From positions 806,001 through 870,000 of the forward strand of contig NZ_CP115607.1 of assembly GCF_027797205.1 (NCBI RefSeq): a stretch of DNA of 64,000 bases, given 5' to 3'. A model generated the notes under the pieces. That model saw nothing but the letters and a program-made list of their open reading frames with translations. It ran no database searches and was not told the origin of the DNA. The stretch is from Campylobacter sp. VBCF_01 NA2 (GTDB taxonomy: Bacteria; Campylobacterota; Campylobacteria; Campylobacterales; Campylobacteraceae). Of this stretch, positions 27,929-36,722 are shown piece by piece. The stretch's first letter is position 1. The number at the start of each line of letters is the position of its first letter. The position numbers were made by a program, and so were the translations under genes.

Positions 27929-28744
27929 TTATAGTAATGCTTCATAAATATCATCTAGAACGAACATTTTCTCTTCTAGCTCACCACGATAGAATAGCTC
28001 GAAAGTTTGCTCATACATATCTGCAAAGAAGCCTTCTTGTGATAGAGATAGGATTTTGCTATCTACGATTTCCATTAGATCGCGGTTGCCTTTTTGAGTG
28101 CCTACGCAGTTGAAAGCGATAGCTCCTATGCGTTTGATAGCAAGCTCAAATCTATCATCAACAAAAGGAATAGTAGCGATTGCTGTGATTTTTCTAGCAT
28201 AGCCGTCAGCTTCGCCAGCTCTTAGCTTATCCAAGCACTCTTTTGATGTAGAGCAAGGGACTTGTTGGATTTGTGGTTCTTTATTAAGAGCAGTTTCAGC
28301 TGATGTGCCTGGGACAACTAGAACTCTTCTACCTCTTAAATCGCCGATTCTTTGGACACCTAAATCTTTTTTAGTAACAACAGCATCCATTGTTGAAAGA
28401 TAAGGCATAGAAAAGTCCATTGATTTCTCGCGCTCAGGTGTTCTTGAATAATTGTGGATTAGCAAATCAACTCTGTTTTGAGTTACTGCGTCCATACGCT
28501 CAGCATCTTTAACAGCGACAAATTCTACCTTACCGCCGTCACCTAAAATGGCTTTTGCTAGTTCTTTTGCTAACTCAATTTCAAAACCTTGGAATTTGCC
28601 ACTTTTTGAAATAGAACTCATTGGAGCATCGTGCTCACCTACACCAATTCTTAGCGTATTGCTCGCTTTGATTTGTTCTAGTGTGTTAGCACCAGAAAAA
28701 GTCACTGCGCCTGCTAATGCCAAAAGACCTAAAAACTTTTTCAT
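27929..28744 (-). CDS. Periplasmic amino-acid-binding protein (family 3)
   Basis: A 271-residue extracytoplasmic solute-binding protein. Its signal peptide (MKKFLGLLALAGAVTFSGA) lacks a lipobox and is followed by a family 3 domain: LRIGVGEHDAPMS, GFEIELAKELAK and DLLIHNYSRTPEREKSMDFS. It resembles PEB1a/CjaC-type amino-acid binders of Campylobacter. No permease or ATPase gene is adjacent, so it either works with a distant transporter or acts as an orphan. Its own strong terminator follows. Confidence 0.85.
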   Translation of the reverse strand: MKKFLGLLALAGAVTFSGANTLEQIKASNTLRIGVGEHDAPMSSISKSGKFQGFEIELAKELAKAILGDGGKVEFVAVKDAERMDAVTQNRVDLLIHNYSRTPEREKSMDFSMPYLSTMDAVVTKKDLGVQRIGDLRGRRVLVVPGTSAETALNKEPQIQQVPCSTSKECLDKLRAGEADGYARKITAIATIPFVDDRFELAIKRIGAIAFNCVGTQKGNRDLMEIVDSKILSLSQEGFFADMYEQTFELFYRGELEEKMFVLDDIYEALL

Positions 28745-28934
28745 TTTAACTCCTTAAAAATAAAACCGAAAAATACCTAAAAAAAGTAAATAGAAAGATA
28801 ACGCGCGCCCATTTACCATAAATTTTAGATAAATTTGCAAATTTCACTTCAAAAATTTCAAGCAATTTTAATCTAAAAAAACTTAAATTTTAAGAAAAAA
28901 AATCAAAATTTGCATATTTCAAAAAAAAATTAAA

Positions 28935-30038
28935 TTACACATTAAACCTAAAATGCATTACATCGCCATCATTTACTACATAATCCTTGCCTTCTAGGCG
29001 CATTTTTCCTGCCTCTTTTGCCCTACTTTCGCCTCCATGCGCCACGAAATCATCGTAGCTAATGACCTCTGCACGGATAAAGCCACGCTCGAAATCATTA
29101 TGTATCACGCTAGCCGCCTTTGGCGCTTTCCAGCCTTTGGTTATCGTCCATGCGCGCACTTCCATAACCCCAGCGGTAAAATAGCTTATCAAATTTAGCT
29201 TCGCAAAAGATCTTCTGATGATATTATCTAGTCCGCTTTCTTCTGCGCCTAGGCTTTGAAGCATTTCGTGCGCTTCATCATCACCTAGACCGATTAGCTC
29301 CTCTTCGATTTTAGCGCAAAGCTTGATAACTTCGGCATTTCGCGCATTTGCATACTCTTTTACAGCTTTTACATACTCATTATCCTGCGCTATGCCGTCC
29401 TCATCGACATTTGCGCCATAAATCACCTCTTTTGCAGAAAGCAGGCGCAACTCTTTGTTTAAGCTCGCAAACACTTCGCTGTCTTTATCTGCGAAATTTG
29501 AAGCAGGTTTGCCTAAATTTAAGTGTTCTAAAAGCTCATTTGCGAGTGCCAAGGCCTCTTTGGCGCCTTTGGCGTTTGCTTTGGCCTCTTTGTTTAGCCG
29601 CTCGATTTTTCTGCCTAGCTGCTCGATATCGGCTAAAACAAGCTCGGTTTCGATGATTTCGATATCGCGGATTGGATCGATACTGCCCTCGACATGCGTG
29701 ATATTGCCGTCTTCGAAGCAACGCACGATATGCAAAATAATTTCGGCTTCACGGATATTTGAGAGAAATTTATTTCCCAAACCCTCGCCCTTGCTAGCAC
29801 CCTTTACAAGTCCAGCGATATCGACAAATTCGATTGTCGAGTGCATAATGCGCTCAGGATTAACAATCTTAGCTAATTCTTCCAAGCGTTTATCAGGCAC
29901 CGGCACGATAGCCTTGTTTGGCTCGATTGTGCAAAATGGATAGTTTTGCGCTTGGGCATTTTGCGCCTTTGTTAGCGCATTAAAAGTGGTAGATTTGCCC
30001 ACATTTGGCAAACCTACGATTCCAACAGAAAGCCCCAT
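28935..30038 (-). CDS. ychF: Redox-regulated ATPase/GTPase YchF
   Basis: A 367-residue Obg-family P-loop protein. Its G1 is GLPNVGKSTTFNALT, followed by NYPFCTIEPN and the C-terminal TGS domain (EVRAWTITKGWKAPKAASVIH). YchF/OLA1 proteins hydrolyse ATP and act on ribosome-linked stress control. It is the last gene in a compact eight-gene run on the minus strand. Its ATG shares one base with the pepA stop codon (TAATG). Confidence 0.95.
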   Translation of the reverse strand: MGLSVGIVGLPNVGKSTTFNALTKAQNAQAQNYPFCTIEPNKAIVPVPDKRLEELAKIVNPERIMHSTIEFVDIAGLVKGASKGEGLGNKFLSNIREAEIILHIVRCFEDGNITHVEGSIDPIRDIEIIETELVLADIEQLGRKIERLNKEAKANAKGAKEALALANELLEHLNLGKPASNFADKDSEVFASLNKELRLLSAKEVIYGANVDEDGIAQDNEYVKAVKEYANARNAEVIKLCAKIEEELIGLGDDEAHEMLQSLGAEESGLDNIIRRSFAKLNLISYFTAGVMEVRAWTITKGWKAPKAASVIHNDFERGFIRAEVISYDDFVAHGGESRAKEAGKMRLEGKDYVVNDGDVMHFRFNV

Positions 30039-31501
30039 TAGCCCCTCTTTTCTAGCTCTTTTTGCAGAGCCATTAGGTAGTATAGATTTGCTCTAACTGC
30101 CGCACCTGTCGCGCCGAATTGGTTATATCCCCACGCTTTTTCGACATAGGCTGGGCCTGCGATATCGAGGTGAAGCCATTTGTCTTTGAATTCAGGTTTG
30201 ATAAATTTATCAAGAAAAAGTCCCGCTGTGGTCGTGCCACCGTATCTGCTAGACGCTGTATTTGAGACATCTGCGATATTTGATTTGATAAGTTCTCGCA
30301 AATAATCATTAAATTCTAAAATCGTAAAAAGCTCACCACTAGGTTTTGTTAAATTTTTGAATTTTAATTTTAGCTCTTCATTATTTCCTAAAAGTCCGCT
30401 TGTGTATTCGCCAAGCCCCACTACGCAAGCCCCTGTAAGTGTCGCCATATCAATTAGCAAATCAGGGTTTAAATCCTGAGCGTAGCTTAGACAATCAGCC
30501 AGCACTAGCCTGCCCTCTGCGTCTGTGTTTCGCACCTCGATACTCACGCCAGAACGAGAGATTAGCACATCGTCTGGTTTGTAGGCGTTGCCACCTATCA
30601 TGTTTTCGGTAGCGCCGATGATAGCGTGTATTTCAAAAGGCAAATCAAGCTCAGCAGCGCCTTTGATAATCGCCATAGCTGCAAGCGCGCCACTTTTGTC
30701 GGCTTTCATTGTCAGCATATAATCGCTCGGTTTTAGGCTAAGTCCGCCACTATCATAGGTCAAACCCTTGCCCACGAAAACGACCTTTTGAAGGCATTTT
30801 TCAGGTTTGTAGGTAAGGTGGATTAGGCGTGGGCGATGAGCTGAGGCGCGATTGACAGCCAAAAACGCGTTCATTTTCTCTTCTTCCAAAAATCTCTCAT
30901 CATACACAGCTACGCTGACATCATCGTAGTTTGAAGCCAAAATTTCAGCCTCGTCTGCCATTTTGTGCGGAGTGTAAATTTCAGGGATTTCATTGACGCC
31001 GTTTTTGGCGAAATTCGCCGCGTCCGCCATAATAGTGCCAAATTTCACGCCACGACCAGCTTTATCGGCTTCTAGCGTAGAGCCTGTGTATGTGTCGCTA
31101 GCGATAAAAATTTCATTTAGAGTGTAGGATTTTTTTTCGCTTTTGTATTTGTTAAACTCATACGCGCCTAGCACTGCGCCCTCGGCCATAGCCATTGCGC
31201 TTTTTTTCGTGCAACCGCAATCATAAAATGCGATTTTAAAATTTGAAATTTTAAGATTTTTTAGCGTGTTGTATGCCTGCGCTACGCCCACTCTCACACG
31301 GTCATATTCTAGGGCTTTTATGCCTATATATAGCCTTTTTTGCTCGCTTAAAAGCAAATTTCCCTCGCCTTTGTAATCAAAAAAATCAAATTTATCGCCG
31401 TCTTTGACAAAGCGGTGAGCTGTGTCGCCACCGACGATAAAAATCAATTCAAAATCCGCATTTATCGCGTCAAAATTTTGATTCAATAATGTTACCTTCA
31501 T
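30038..31501 (-). CDS. pepA: Leucyl aminopeptidase (M17)
   Basis: A 487-residue cytosolic aminopeptidase. The M17 signature NTDAEGRLVLAD (about residue 334) and the metal-site segment VGKGLTYDSGGLSLKP (about 245) are intact. It releases N-terminal residues from peptides. Its start overlaps the 3' end of the DedA gene by about 30 nt. Full length. Confidence 0.94.
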   Translation of the reverse strand: MKVTLLNQNFDAINADFELIFIVGGDTAHRFVKDGDKFDFFDYKGEGNLLLSEQKRLYIGIKALEYDRVRVGVAQAYNTLKNLKISNFKIAFYDCGCTKKSAMAMAEGAVLGAYEFNKYKSEKKSYTLNEIFIASDTYTGSTLEADKAGRGVKFGTIMADAANFAKNGVNEIPEIYTPHKMADEAEILASNYDDVSVAVYDERFLEEEKMNAFLAVNRASAHRPRLIHLTYKPEKCLQKVVFVGKGLTYDSGGLSLKPSDYMLTMKADKSGALAAMAIIKGAAELDLPFEIHAIIGATENMIGGNAYKPDDVLISRSGVSIEVRNTDAEGRLVLADCLSYAQDLNPDLLIDMATLTGACVVGLGEYTSGLLGNNEELKLKFKNLTKPSGELFTILEFNDYLRELIKSNIADVSNTASSRYGGTTTAGLFLDKFIKPEFKDKWLHLDIAGPAYVEKAWGYNQFGATGAAVRANLYYLMALQKELEKRG

Positions 31502-32093
31502 CTCTATCCTTTCTTAAATTTATAAAATGATTTTCTAATCTTGCAAAAATTTTATAAAACCCAAAGACAATTCCGGCAATCAGCGGTATTGCAAAATACC
31601 AGTATTGCTCGATCAAATTTATCGCTTGCCAAATTTGCTTGCCGAAATACCACGCAGGTATCATCGTCATACTCGCCCACGCAACCGCGCTTATAAAATT
31701 TATAAATGCAAATTTTTTGGCACTATAACGAGTAATGCCGATACTCATCGGAATAATCATACGAAGCCCATACATATATCGCTGGATAAATATCAAAATC
31801 CAGCCCCAACGCTGTAAAAGCAGGTGCGCGATAGCAAATTTGCGCCGTTGGGTGGCTAATTTTTTGCTAATGTAATTTTTATTATACCTGCCGATATAAA
31901 AATAAAATTGATCGCCCGCAAACGCCCCACACGCCGCGACAAAAATACCAAGTGGTAAATTTATATGCCCCTCGTGCGCCAAAATCCCGCCCAAAACTAG
32001 CGCGATTTCGCCCTCTAATGCGCACCACGCAAAAAGCACGATATAAGCGTATTGATGATACTGGGTTAGAATTTCTTTGAGCGTTTCTTCCAA
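31470..32093 (-). CDS. DedA-family membrane protein
   Basis: A 207-residue inner-membrane protein with the DedA/SNARE-associated fold. Features are EGEIALVLGGILAHEG, the GDQFYFYIGRY loop and RYMYGLRMIIPMSIGITR, with the conserved arginines used in lipid transport. DedA proteins are thought to recycle undecaprenyl phosphate or other lipids. It lies between apt (1 nt gap) and pepA (overlap). Confidence 0.88.
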   Translation of the reverse strand: MEETLKEILTQYHQYAYIVLFAWCALEGEIALVLGGILAHEGHINLPLGIFVAACGAFAGDQFYFYIGRYNKNYISKKLATQRRKFAIAHLLLQRWGWILIFIQRYMYGLRMIIPMSIGITRYSAKKFAFINFISAVAWASMTMIPAWYFGKQIWQAINLIEQYWYFAIPLIAGIVFGFYKIFARLENHFINLRKDRDEGNIIESKF

Positions 32094-32094
32094 A

Positions 32095-32658
32095 CTAAGC
32101 CTCTAAAACACAATAAACTTTCGTTCTTGCTTCAAATTCGCCCAGATCGTTTAATGCGCGCAAATTTAGCAAAAAGCATGCTTCCACGCAATCGGCGTTT
32201 GTTTGCGCGATCAAATCAAGCGCGGCTTTGGCAGTGCCACCAGTAGCGATTAAATCGTCGATTAAAAGCACTCTGGCTTTGCGGTTTTGCGCGTTTGCAA
32301 CTGCATCAAAAGCATCGACATGCATTTCGACCTGATCGAAGCCGTATTCGAGAGAGTATTTTTGCGAAATGGTGATATATGGAAGTTTTTTTGGTTTGCG
32401 AATCGGCACGAAAGCCAAATTTAGCCTAGCCGCAAGTGCCGCACCAAAGATAAATCCCCTGCTCTCAATCCCTACGATATAATCAAGCTCGTAATCCTTG
32501 TAGCGATCTACGAGATGATCTAGCAAAAAGCTAAATGCCTTTTTATCGCCCAAAAGTGTCGTTACATCGTAAAACAAAATCCCGGGTTTAGGGAAATCCT
32601 CGATAGTCCTTAATGATTTAAAAAGATAAGCTTTATCATCATTGCTTAAAGTTTTCAT
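32095..32658 (-). CDS. apt: Adenine phosphoribosyltransferase
   Basis: Apt salvages adenine to AMP using PRPP. The 187-residue protein carries the PRPP-binding loop VLLIDDLIATGGTAKAAL (about residue 129), and the N-terminal DFPKPGILFYDVTTLL matches the family well. The ATG overlaps the stop of the upstream coiled-coil gene by 4 nt. Confidence 0.95.
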   Translation of the reverse strand: MKTLSNDDKAYLFKSLRTIEDFPKPGILFYDVTTLLGDKKAFSFLLDHLVDRYKDYELDYIVGIESRGFIFGAALAARLNLAFVPIRKPKKLPYITISQKYSLEYGFDQVEMHVDAFDAVANAQNRKARVLLIDDLIATGGTAKAALDLIAQTNADCVEACFLLNLRALNDLGEFEARTKVYCVLEA

Positions 32659-32897
32659 CCTCTATCCTTTAATAATTTTGCATTTTGCAATCTTAAATTT
32701 AACTTTTCTGCTTCGTCGCTTTGCAAGGCCTGTATGCTAAGCTCCAACGCAGATTTTAGCTTTTCTTGATTTTCTTTTAATTTTGAAATTTCGTCTTCAC
32801 ATTTTGCCAATTTATCGTAAATTTTCATATTTTTACGGATCGAAAGCACCAACAATACAGCCAAAACAAAGCTTAAAATTTCAAAAACCACTATCAT
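32655..32897 (-). CDS. Small membrane-anchored coiled-coil protein
   Basis: An 80-residue protein with one N-terminal membrane segment (about residues 3-20, FEILSFVLAVLLVLSI) and then a charged helical stretch likely to form a coiled coil. No known family is recognised. It sits between rpiB and apt with a 4-nt overlap to apt, so it is surely co-transcribed. A structural or scaffolding role is possible but not shown. Confidence 0.68.
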   Translation of the reverse strand: MIVVFEILSFVLAVLLVLSIRKNMKIYDKLAKCEDEISKLKENQEKLKSALELSIQALQSDEAEKLNLRLQNAKLLKDRG

Positions 32898-32905
32898 ATC
32901 TCGCC

Positions 32906-33430
32906 CTATTTTGCGCTCATATCGCAGGCAATCACGCCTAGCTTATTCACGCGTCTTTCGTGTCTGCCGCCGCTAAAATTTGTGCTAAAAAATGTCTTTA
33001 TCATATCCTCAATCTCTGCGATTCCTAGCACTCTTGCGCCAAATGCAAGCACATTTGCGTTATTATGCTCCCTGCAAAGCCTAGCAGTTAAGCTATCGTG
33101 GCAAAGCGCGCAACGAATATGTGTGTGGCGATTTGCCGCAATCGAAATCCCAATGCCTGTGCCACAAATTAAAATTCCATAAATTCCAAATTTTGTGCTA
33201 TCTATAATTTCGCCATTTTGCTCGCCGTTTGCGCTAGCTAAATTTTTGCTTTCAACCAAAATTTTATCAGCCAAAATTTTCGCGAAATCAGGATAATCCA
33301 CGCTGATATTTTCGTCATTTGTGCCCAAATCTTCGAACTCATAGCCCAAATTTGCGATTATTTTTTTGACCTCTTCCTTCACAGCCGGAGAAGCGTGATC
33401 GCCCGCAATAAAAACCTTTTTTACCTGCAT
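32906..33430 (-). CDS. rpiB: Ribose-5-phosphate isomerase B
   Basis: RpiB interconverts ribose-5-phosphate and ribulose-5-phosphate. The 174-residue protein starts VFIAGDHASPAVKEEV and has the catalytic cysteine loop ILICGTGIGISIAANR (about residue 83). A small insertion around residues 62-80 (NLASANGEQNGEII) makes it a little longer than the usual 145-150 residues. It is in the ychF-folD run. Confidence 0.93.
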   Translation of the reverse strand: MQVKKVFIAGDHASPAVKEEVKKIIANLGYEFEDLGTNDENISVDYPDFAKILADKILVESKNLASANGEQNGEIIDSTKFGIYGILICGTGIGISIAANRHTHIRCALCHDSLTARLCREHNNANVLAFGARVLGIAEIEDMIKTFFSTNFSGGRHERRVNKLGVIACDMSAK

Positions 33431-33439
33431 ATTTTCCCT

Positions 33440-34285
33440 TTATTTTTGCTCATAAATCAAGCTCTCATCGCTTTGAAGCGTGTCGATGAAACGCCCTATT
33501 CTCTCCCAGCGGATTTTTTTATCCGGGTCGATACTAAAATAAGTAAACCACGGCTTGCCTACGATTAGGCGATACGGCACGGTGCCCCAATACCTGCTAT
33601 CACCTGAGTTGTTGCGGTTATCGCCAATCATAAAAAACTCATCTTGCGGAACTTTGATATAAAATGCGTTAAATTTCACACTGTCATATTCATAGACCTT
33701 CTCGCTCTCAGCCACCATTATAGGGCGCATTGCTAGGCTTTTGCGCTCTAAATTTCCAAGCATGCTTGCCCGCATAGCGTTTCTAAAATGCGGATTGTAG
33801 TTTATGCCTTTGAATTTATACGGCTCTTTGACATATTTTTGTCCGTTTAAGATGACAATATCGCTTTTATCGTAGTTTTGCTCTATAAATTCATCGCCCT
33901 CGTTTGGTCTGAGGTAGAAATTATCTAAATCAAAAATCACTTCATCTCCACCAACGGCGAAATTTCGCTTGACATAGTGAATTTTCTCATCTTTTGGATA
34001 GCGAAATACTACGATATCACCACGCTGTGGGCGTTTGCCTTGGATTAAATGTCCGTCTCCGTCGTTATCTGGGGCTACTGGAACCTCGATAAATGGGATA
34101 TGAGGAGTTGGTATTCCGTAGCTAAATTTTTTCACAAACAAAAAATCGCCCTCCAAAAGCGTAACTCTCATCGATCCGCTTGGAATCACAAAAGCTTGCG
34201 CCACAAAAAGTATGATAAAAAGCACAATGCAAATCGTGCCAACCCAGCTAGATGAAAAGCGATAAAGCGAATCCAAAGATTTCAT
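33440..34285 (-). CDS. lepB: Signal peptidase I
   Basis: The enzyme removes signal peptides of exported proteins at the periplasmic face. The 281-residue protein has an N-terminal anchor, the catalytic serine in PSGSMRVTLLEGDF (about residue 36), the general-base lysine region in HYVKRNFAVGGDE and box E GDNRNNSGDSRYWG. It starts on the base next to the folD stop codon and is followed by rpiB after 9 nt. Confidence 0.95.
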   Translation of the reverse strand: MKSLDSLYRFSSSWVGTICIVLFIILFVAQAFVIPSGSMRVTLLEGDFLFVKKFSYGIPTPHIPFIEVPVAPDNDGDGHLIQGKRPQRGDIVVFRYPKDEKIHYVKRNFAVGGDEVIFDLDNFYLRPNEGDEFIEQNYDKSDIVILNGQKYVKEPYKFKGINYNPHFRNAMRASMLGNLERKSLAMRPIMVAESEKVYEYDSVKFNAFYIKVPQDEFFMIGDNRNNSGDSRYWGTVPYRLIVGKPWFTYFSIDPDKKIRWERIGRFIDTLQSDESLIYEQK

Positions 34286-35140
34286 TTATTTGCTTCTTTT
34301 TAGGCGGTTGCGCGCCGATGTGATTGTGTTTTGAAGTAGCATTGCGATTGTCATAGGACCTACGCCACCAGGAACTGGCGTGATAAATGAGCATTTAGGC
34401 GCGACTGCGTCGAAATCCACATCGCCGGTTAGTTTGCCGTTTTCTAGGCGGTTTATGCCTACATCAATGACCACCGCGCCATCTTTTACCATGTCAGGGT
34501 TTACGAAATTTGGCTTTCCAATCGCTGCGACTAAGATATCAGCCTGCGAGCAAATTTCGGCTAAATTTTTGGTGCGAGAGTGTGTGATAGTAACGGTAGA
34601 ATTCGCGTTTAAAAGCAAATTTGCCATAGGTTTGCCGACTATATTGCTTCTGCCAATTACCACAGCGTTTGCGCCGTTTGTTTCTATGCCGTATTCAGCC
34701 AAAAGTCGCATAATGCCAAGTGGCGTGCATGGCACAAAAGCCTCTAATCCGCTAACTAGCCTGCCGACATTTACAGCGTGAAATCCATCGACATCTTTGC
34801 TAGGATCGATTTTTTCTAAAATTTTATTTGTATCAATGTGTTTTGGAAGCGGAAGTTGGACAAGTATGCCATCGACATTTTCATCAGCATTAAGCTCATC
34901 AATTAGCTCTAATAGCGCAGTTTCGGTAGTTTGCGCGCTTAGATGATATGGGTAAGAATTTATCCCGCATGCTACGCACGCCTTTTCTTTGCTAGCCACA
35001 TAAGTAGCACTAGCCTTGTCCTCGCCCACCAAAATCACCGCAAGCCCCGGAGTTACGCCCTTCGCACTAAGCCCTGCGGCTGCGATTTTTACCTCTTCTT
35101 TGACCTTTGCGCTTATCGCTTTTCCGTCGATTAAAGTCAT
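34286..35140 (-). CDS. folD: Bifunctional methylene-THF dehydrogenase/cyclohydrolase
   Basis: FolD interconverts methylene-, methenyl- and formyl-tetrahydrofolate. The 284-residue protein has [14 protein letters not shown] with the catalytic lysine, [10 protein letters not shown], the NADP-binding [17 protein letters not shown] and the C-terminal [14 protein letters not shown] signature. It is the first gene of the minus-strand run that ends with ychF. Confidence 0.96.
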   Translation of the reverse strand: MTLIDGKAISAKVKEEVKIAAAGLSAKGVTPGLAVILVGEDKASATYVASKEKACVACGINSYPYHLSAQTTETALLELIDELNADENVDGILVQLPLPKHIDTNKILEKIDPSKDVDGFHAVNVGRLVSGLEAFVPCTPLGIMRLLAEYGIETNGANAVVIGRSNIVGKPMANLLLNANSTVTITHSRTKNLAEICSQADILVAAIGKPNFVNPDMVKDGAVVIDVGINRLENGKLTGDVDFDAVAPKCSFITPVPGGVGPMTIAMLLQNTITSARNRLKRSK

Positions 35141-35236
35141 AAAAAACCTTTAAATAAAAATTTAAGCTTCAATTTTACCTTAAATTTAATAAAAATCAGA
35201 TTTATTTTTGGGCTAAATTTTGGAATTTTAAGTGGA

Positions 35237-35260
35237 AATGGTAGTTAAAAAACTACCATT
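35237..35260 (-). terminator. Hairpin after the small lipoprotein gene
   Basis: A 10-bp stem AATGGTAGTT/AACTACCATT with a 4-nt loop starts 6 nt after the lipoprotein stop codon. No T-run follows on the minus strand, so termination may be partial or the hairpin may protect the mRNA end. Confidence 0.55.
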
Positions 35261-35265
35261 GAAAT

Positions 35266-35469
35266 TTATCGTTTTATATTTTTGTTTGCTTCTTGGGCTT
35301 TGATTACAGCGTCCATGCAGCCTGTGGTGCAACCAGCGCTATTTTGGTTGAAATTTGGCTCGATTTTTTTCTGCTCGATTGGCGCGCTCTCGCTCACGCC
35401 CGGCTCTTTCGTGCCAGCACAACCGATAAAAAACCCAGCCACTAGGGCGCATAAAATTAACTTTTTCAT
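35266..35469 (-). CDS. Small lipoprotein
   Basis: A 67-residue secreted lipoprotein: MKKLILCALVAGFFIGC with the lipidated cysteine at residue 17, then a short polar tail with a CTTGC pair (about residue 47) that could form a disulfide or bind a metal. It is preceded by a good ribosome site (AGGAG). It sits between the LolC/E-type gene and folD with its own hairpin. No known family is recognised. Confidence 0.75.
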   Translation of the reverse strand: MKKLILCALVAGFFIGCAGTKEPGVSESAPIEQKKIEPNFNQNSAGCTTGCMDAVIKAQEANKNIKR

Positions 35470-35493
35470 AAATTCTCCTTTATTAAATTTAAA

Positions 35494-36684
35494 TTATTCA
35501 TTACGCAAAGTTTGCAAAACATCGACTTCGGTGGCCTTTTTGGCTGGATACCACGATGAGAGCGCTACTATTATCACAGCTCCTACCACGGTAGAAATCA
35601 AATCGCTAAATGATAGCTCCATAGGCAGTTTGCTGCTTCCATAAACATCAGCTGGCAGGTCGATGATATCGAAGTTTCCAAGCAACCAAACCCCAAAAAG
35701 CCCCAAAATAAGGCCAAAGATTATTCCGCTTCCGCCAATCGTCGCCCCAAGCGAGAAAAATGTCTTTTTCACCTCTTTTTTGCTCGCCCCAAGGCTAAGC
35801 AAAAGCGCGATTTCTTGGCGACGATTCATCACTGTCATCAAAAGCGAACTAACGATATTTAAGCTAGCAACTAAGATTATTAGCAAAAGCACCAAAAAAA
35901 GCGCCCGTTTTTCAAGCGCAAGGGCTGAGAAAAAGTTGCCGTTTTGTTGCCACCAGCCAACAGCGCGCGCGCTCGGCGGGAGATTTTCTTTAATGATTTC
36001 TAAGTCCTTAAATGGATCGTCTGAGAAAACATGCACCCCGTCATATCGCCCCTCGTCATAGCCCAAAATTTTCGCCAAATCGCCCACGCTAGCGTAAGAA
36101 TACGCCTTATCATAAGCAATCAAACCAGAATCAAAGCTAGCGCGCACCTCAAATCGCTTCATTTTTGGAATCAGCGCAAATCCACCTGGGTCGTTTTTGG
36201 TAAAAATCATTGTGATTTTATCGCCCATATCCAGCATAAATTCGTCCTTTATGCCCTTACCGACCATAATGCCAAATTCGCTCAAATTCGCGTCTTTCGC
36301 CCCCTGTGCGACGACTGAGTTTATTTGAATTTCATCAGCCAAATTTACGCCAAAGATTATTCCACCCTCTAATCTATCGCCGTTTTTGGCGATGACTTGC
36401 GAGCTGATATATGGGCTAAATTTTAAATTTGGGAAATCACCCTTTAAAATTTCGACATCATCGTTTGTGATACCACCGCGAAACTGGCTGTGTATCGTAA
36501 TAGGATAGTTCATCGTAAAGAGTTTGCGTTGAAATTCTTTATCGAAACCGTTCATTATCGCCATTGCGATGATTAGCACCATTAGTCCGATACTCACGCC
36601 CAAAAACGCCAAAATCGCAGAAAGCGTTATAAATGGCTGAGATTTGTCGAAACGCAAATATTTAAAAAGTAGATATTTTATCAA
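35494..36684 (-). CDS. LolC/LolE-type lipoprotein-releasing permease
   Basis: A 396-residue FtsX/MacB-fold permease: one N-terminal membrane segment, a large periplasmic domain (about 50-260) and three C-terminal segments. It ends with the conserved SSWYPAKKATEVDVLQTLR. LolCDE-type complexes extract lipoproteins from the inner membrane and hand them to LolA. lolA is encoded across secA at 39511, which supports the role. A single hybrid LolF-like subunit is likely in this group. No LolD ATPase is nearby. Confidence 0.86.
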   Translation of the reverse strand: MIKYLLFKYLRFDKSQPFITLSAILAFLGVSIGLMVLIIAMAIMNGFDKEFQRKLFTMNYPITIHSQFRGGITNDDVEILKGDFPNLKFSPYISSQVIAKNGDRLEGGIIFGVNLADEIQINSVVAQGAKDANLSEFGIMVGKGIKDEFMLDMGDKITMIFTKNDPGGFALIPKMKRFEVRASFDSGLIAYDKAYSYASVGDLAKILGYDEGRYDGVHVFSDDPFKDLEIIKENLPPSARAVGWWQQNGNFFSALALEKRALFLVLLLIILVASLNIVSSLLMTVMNRRQEIALLLSLGASKKEVKKTFFSLGATIGGSGIIFGLILGLFGVWLLGNFDIIDLPADVYGSSKLPMELSFSDLISTVVGAVIIVALSSWYPAKKATEVDVLQTLRNE

Positions 36685-36722
36685 AGTCTGCCCTGTAAAT
36701 TTTAAATTTAGGCGTTTGCAAG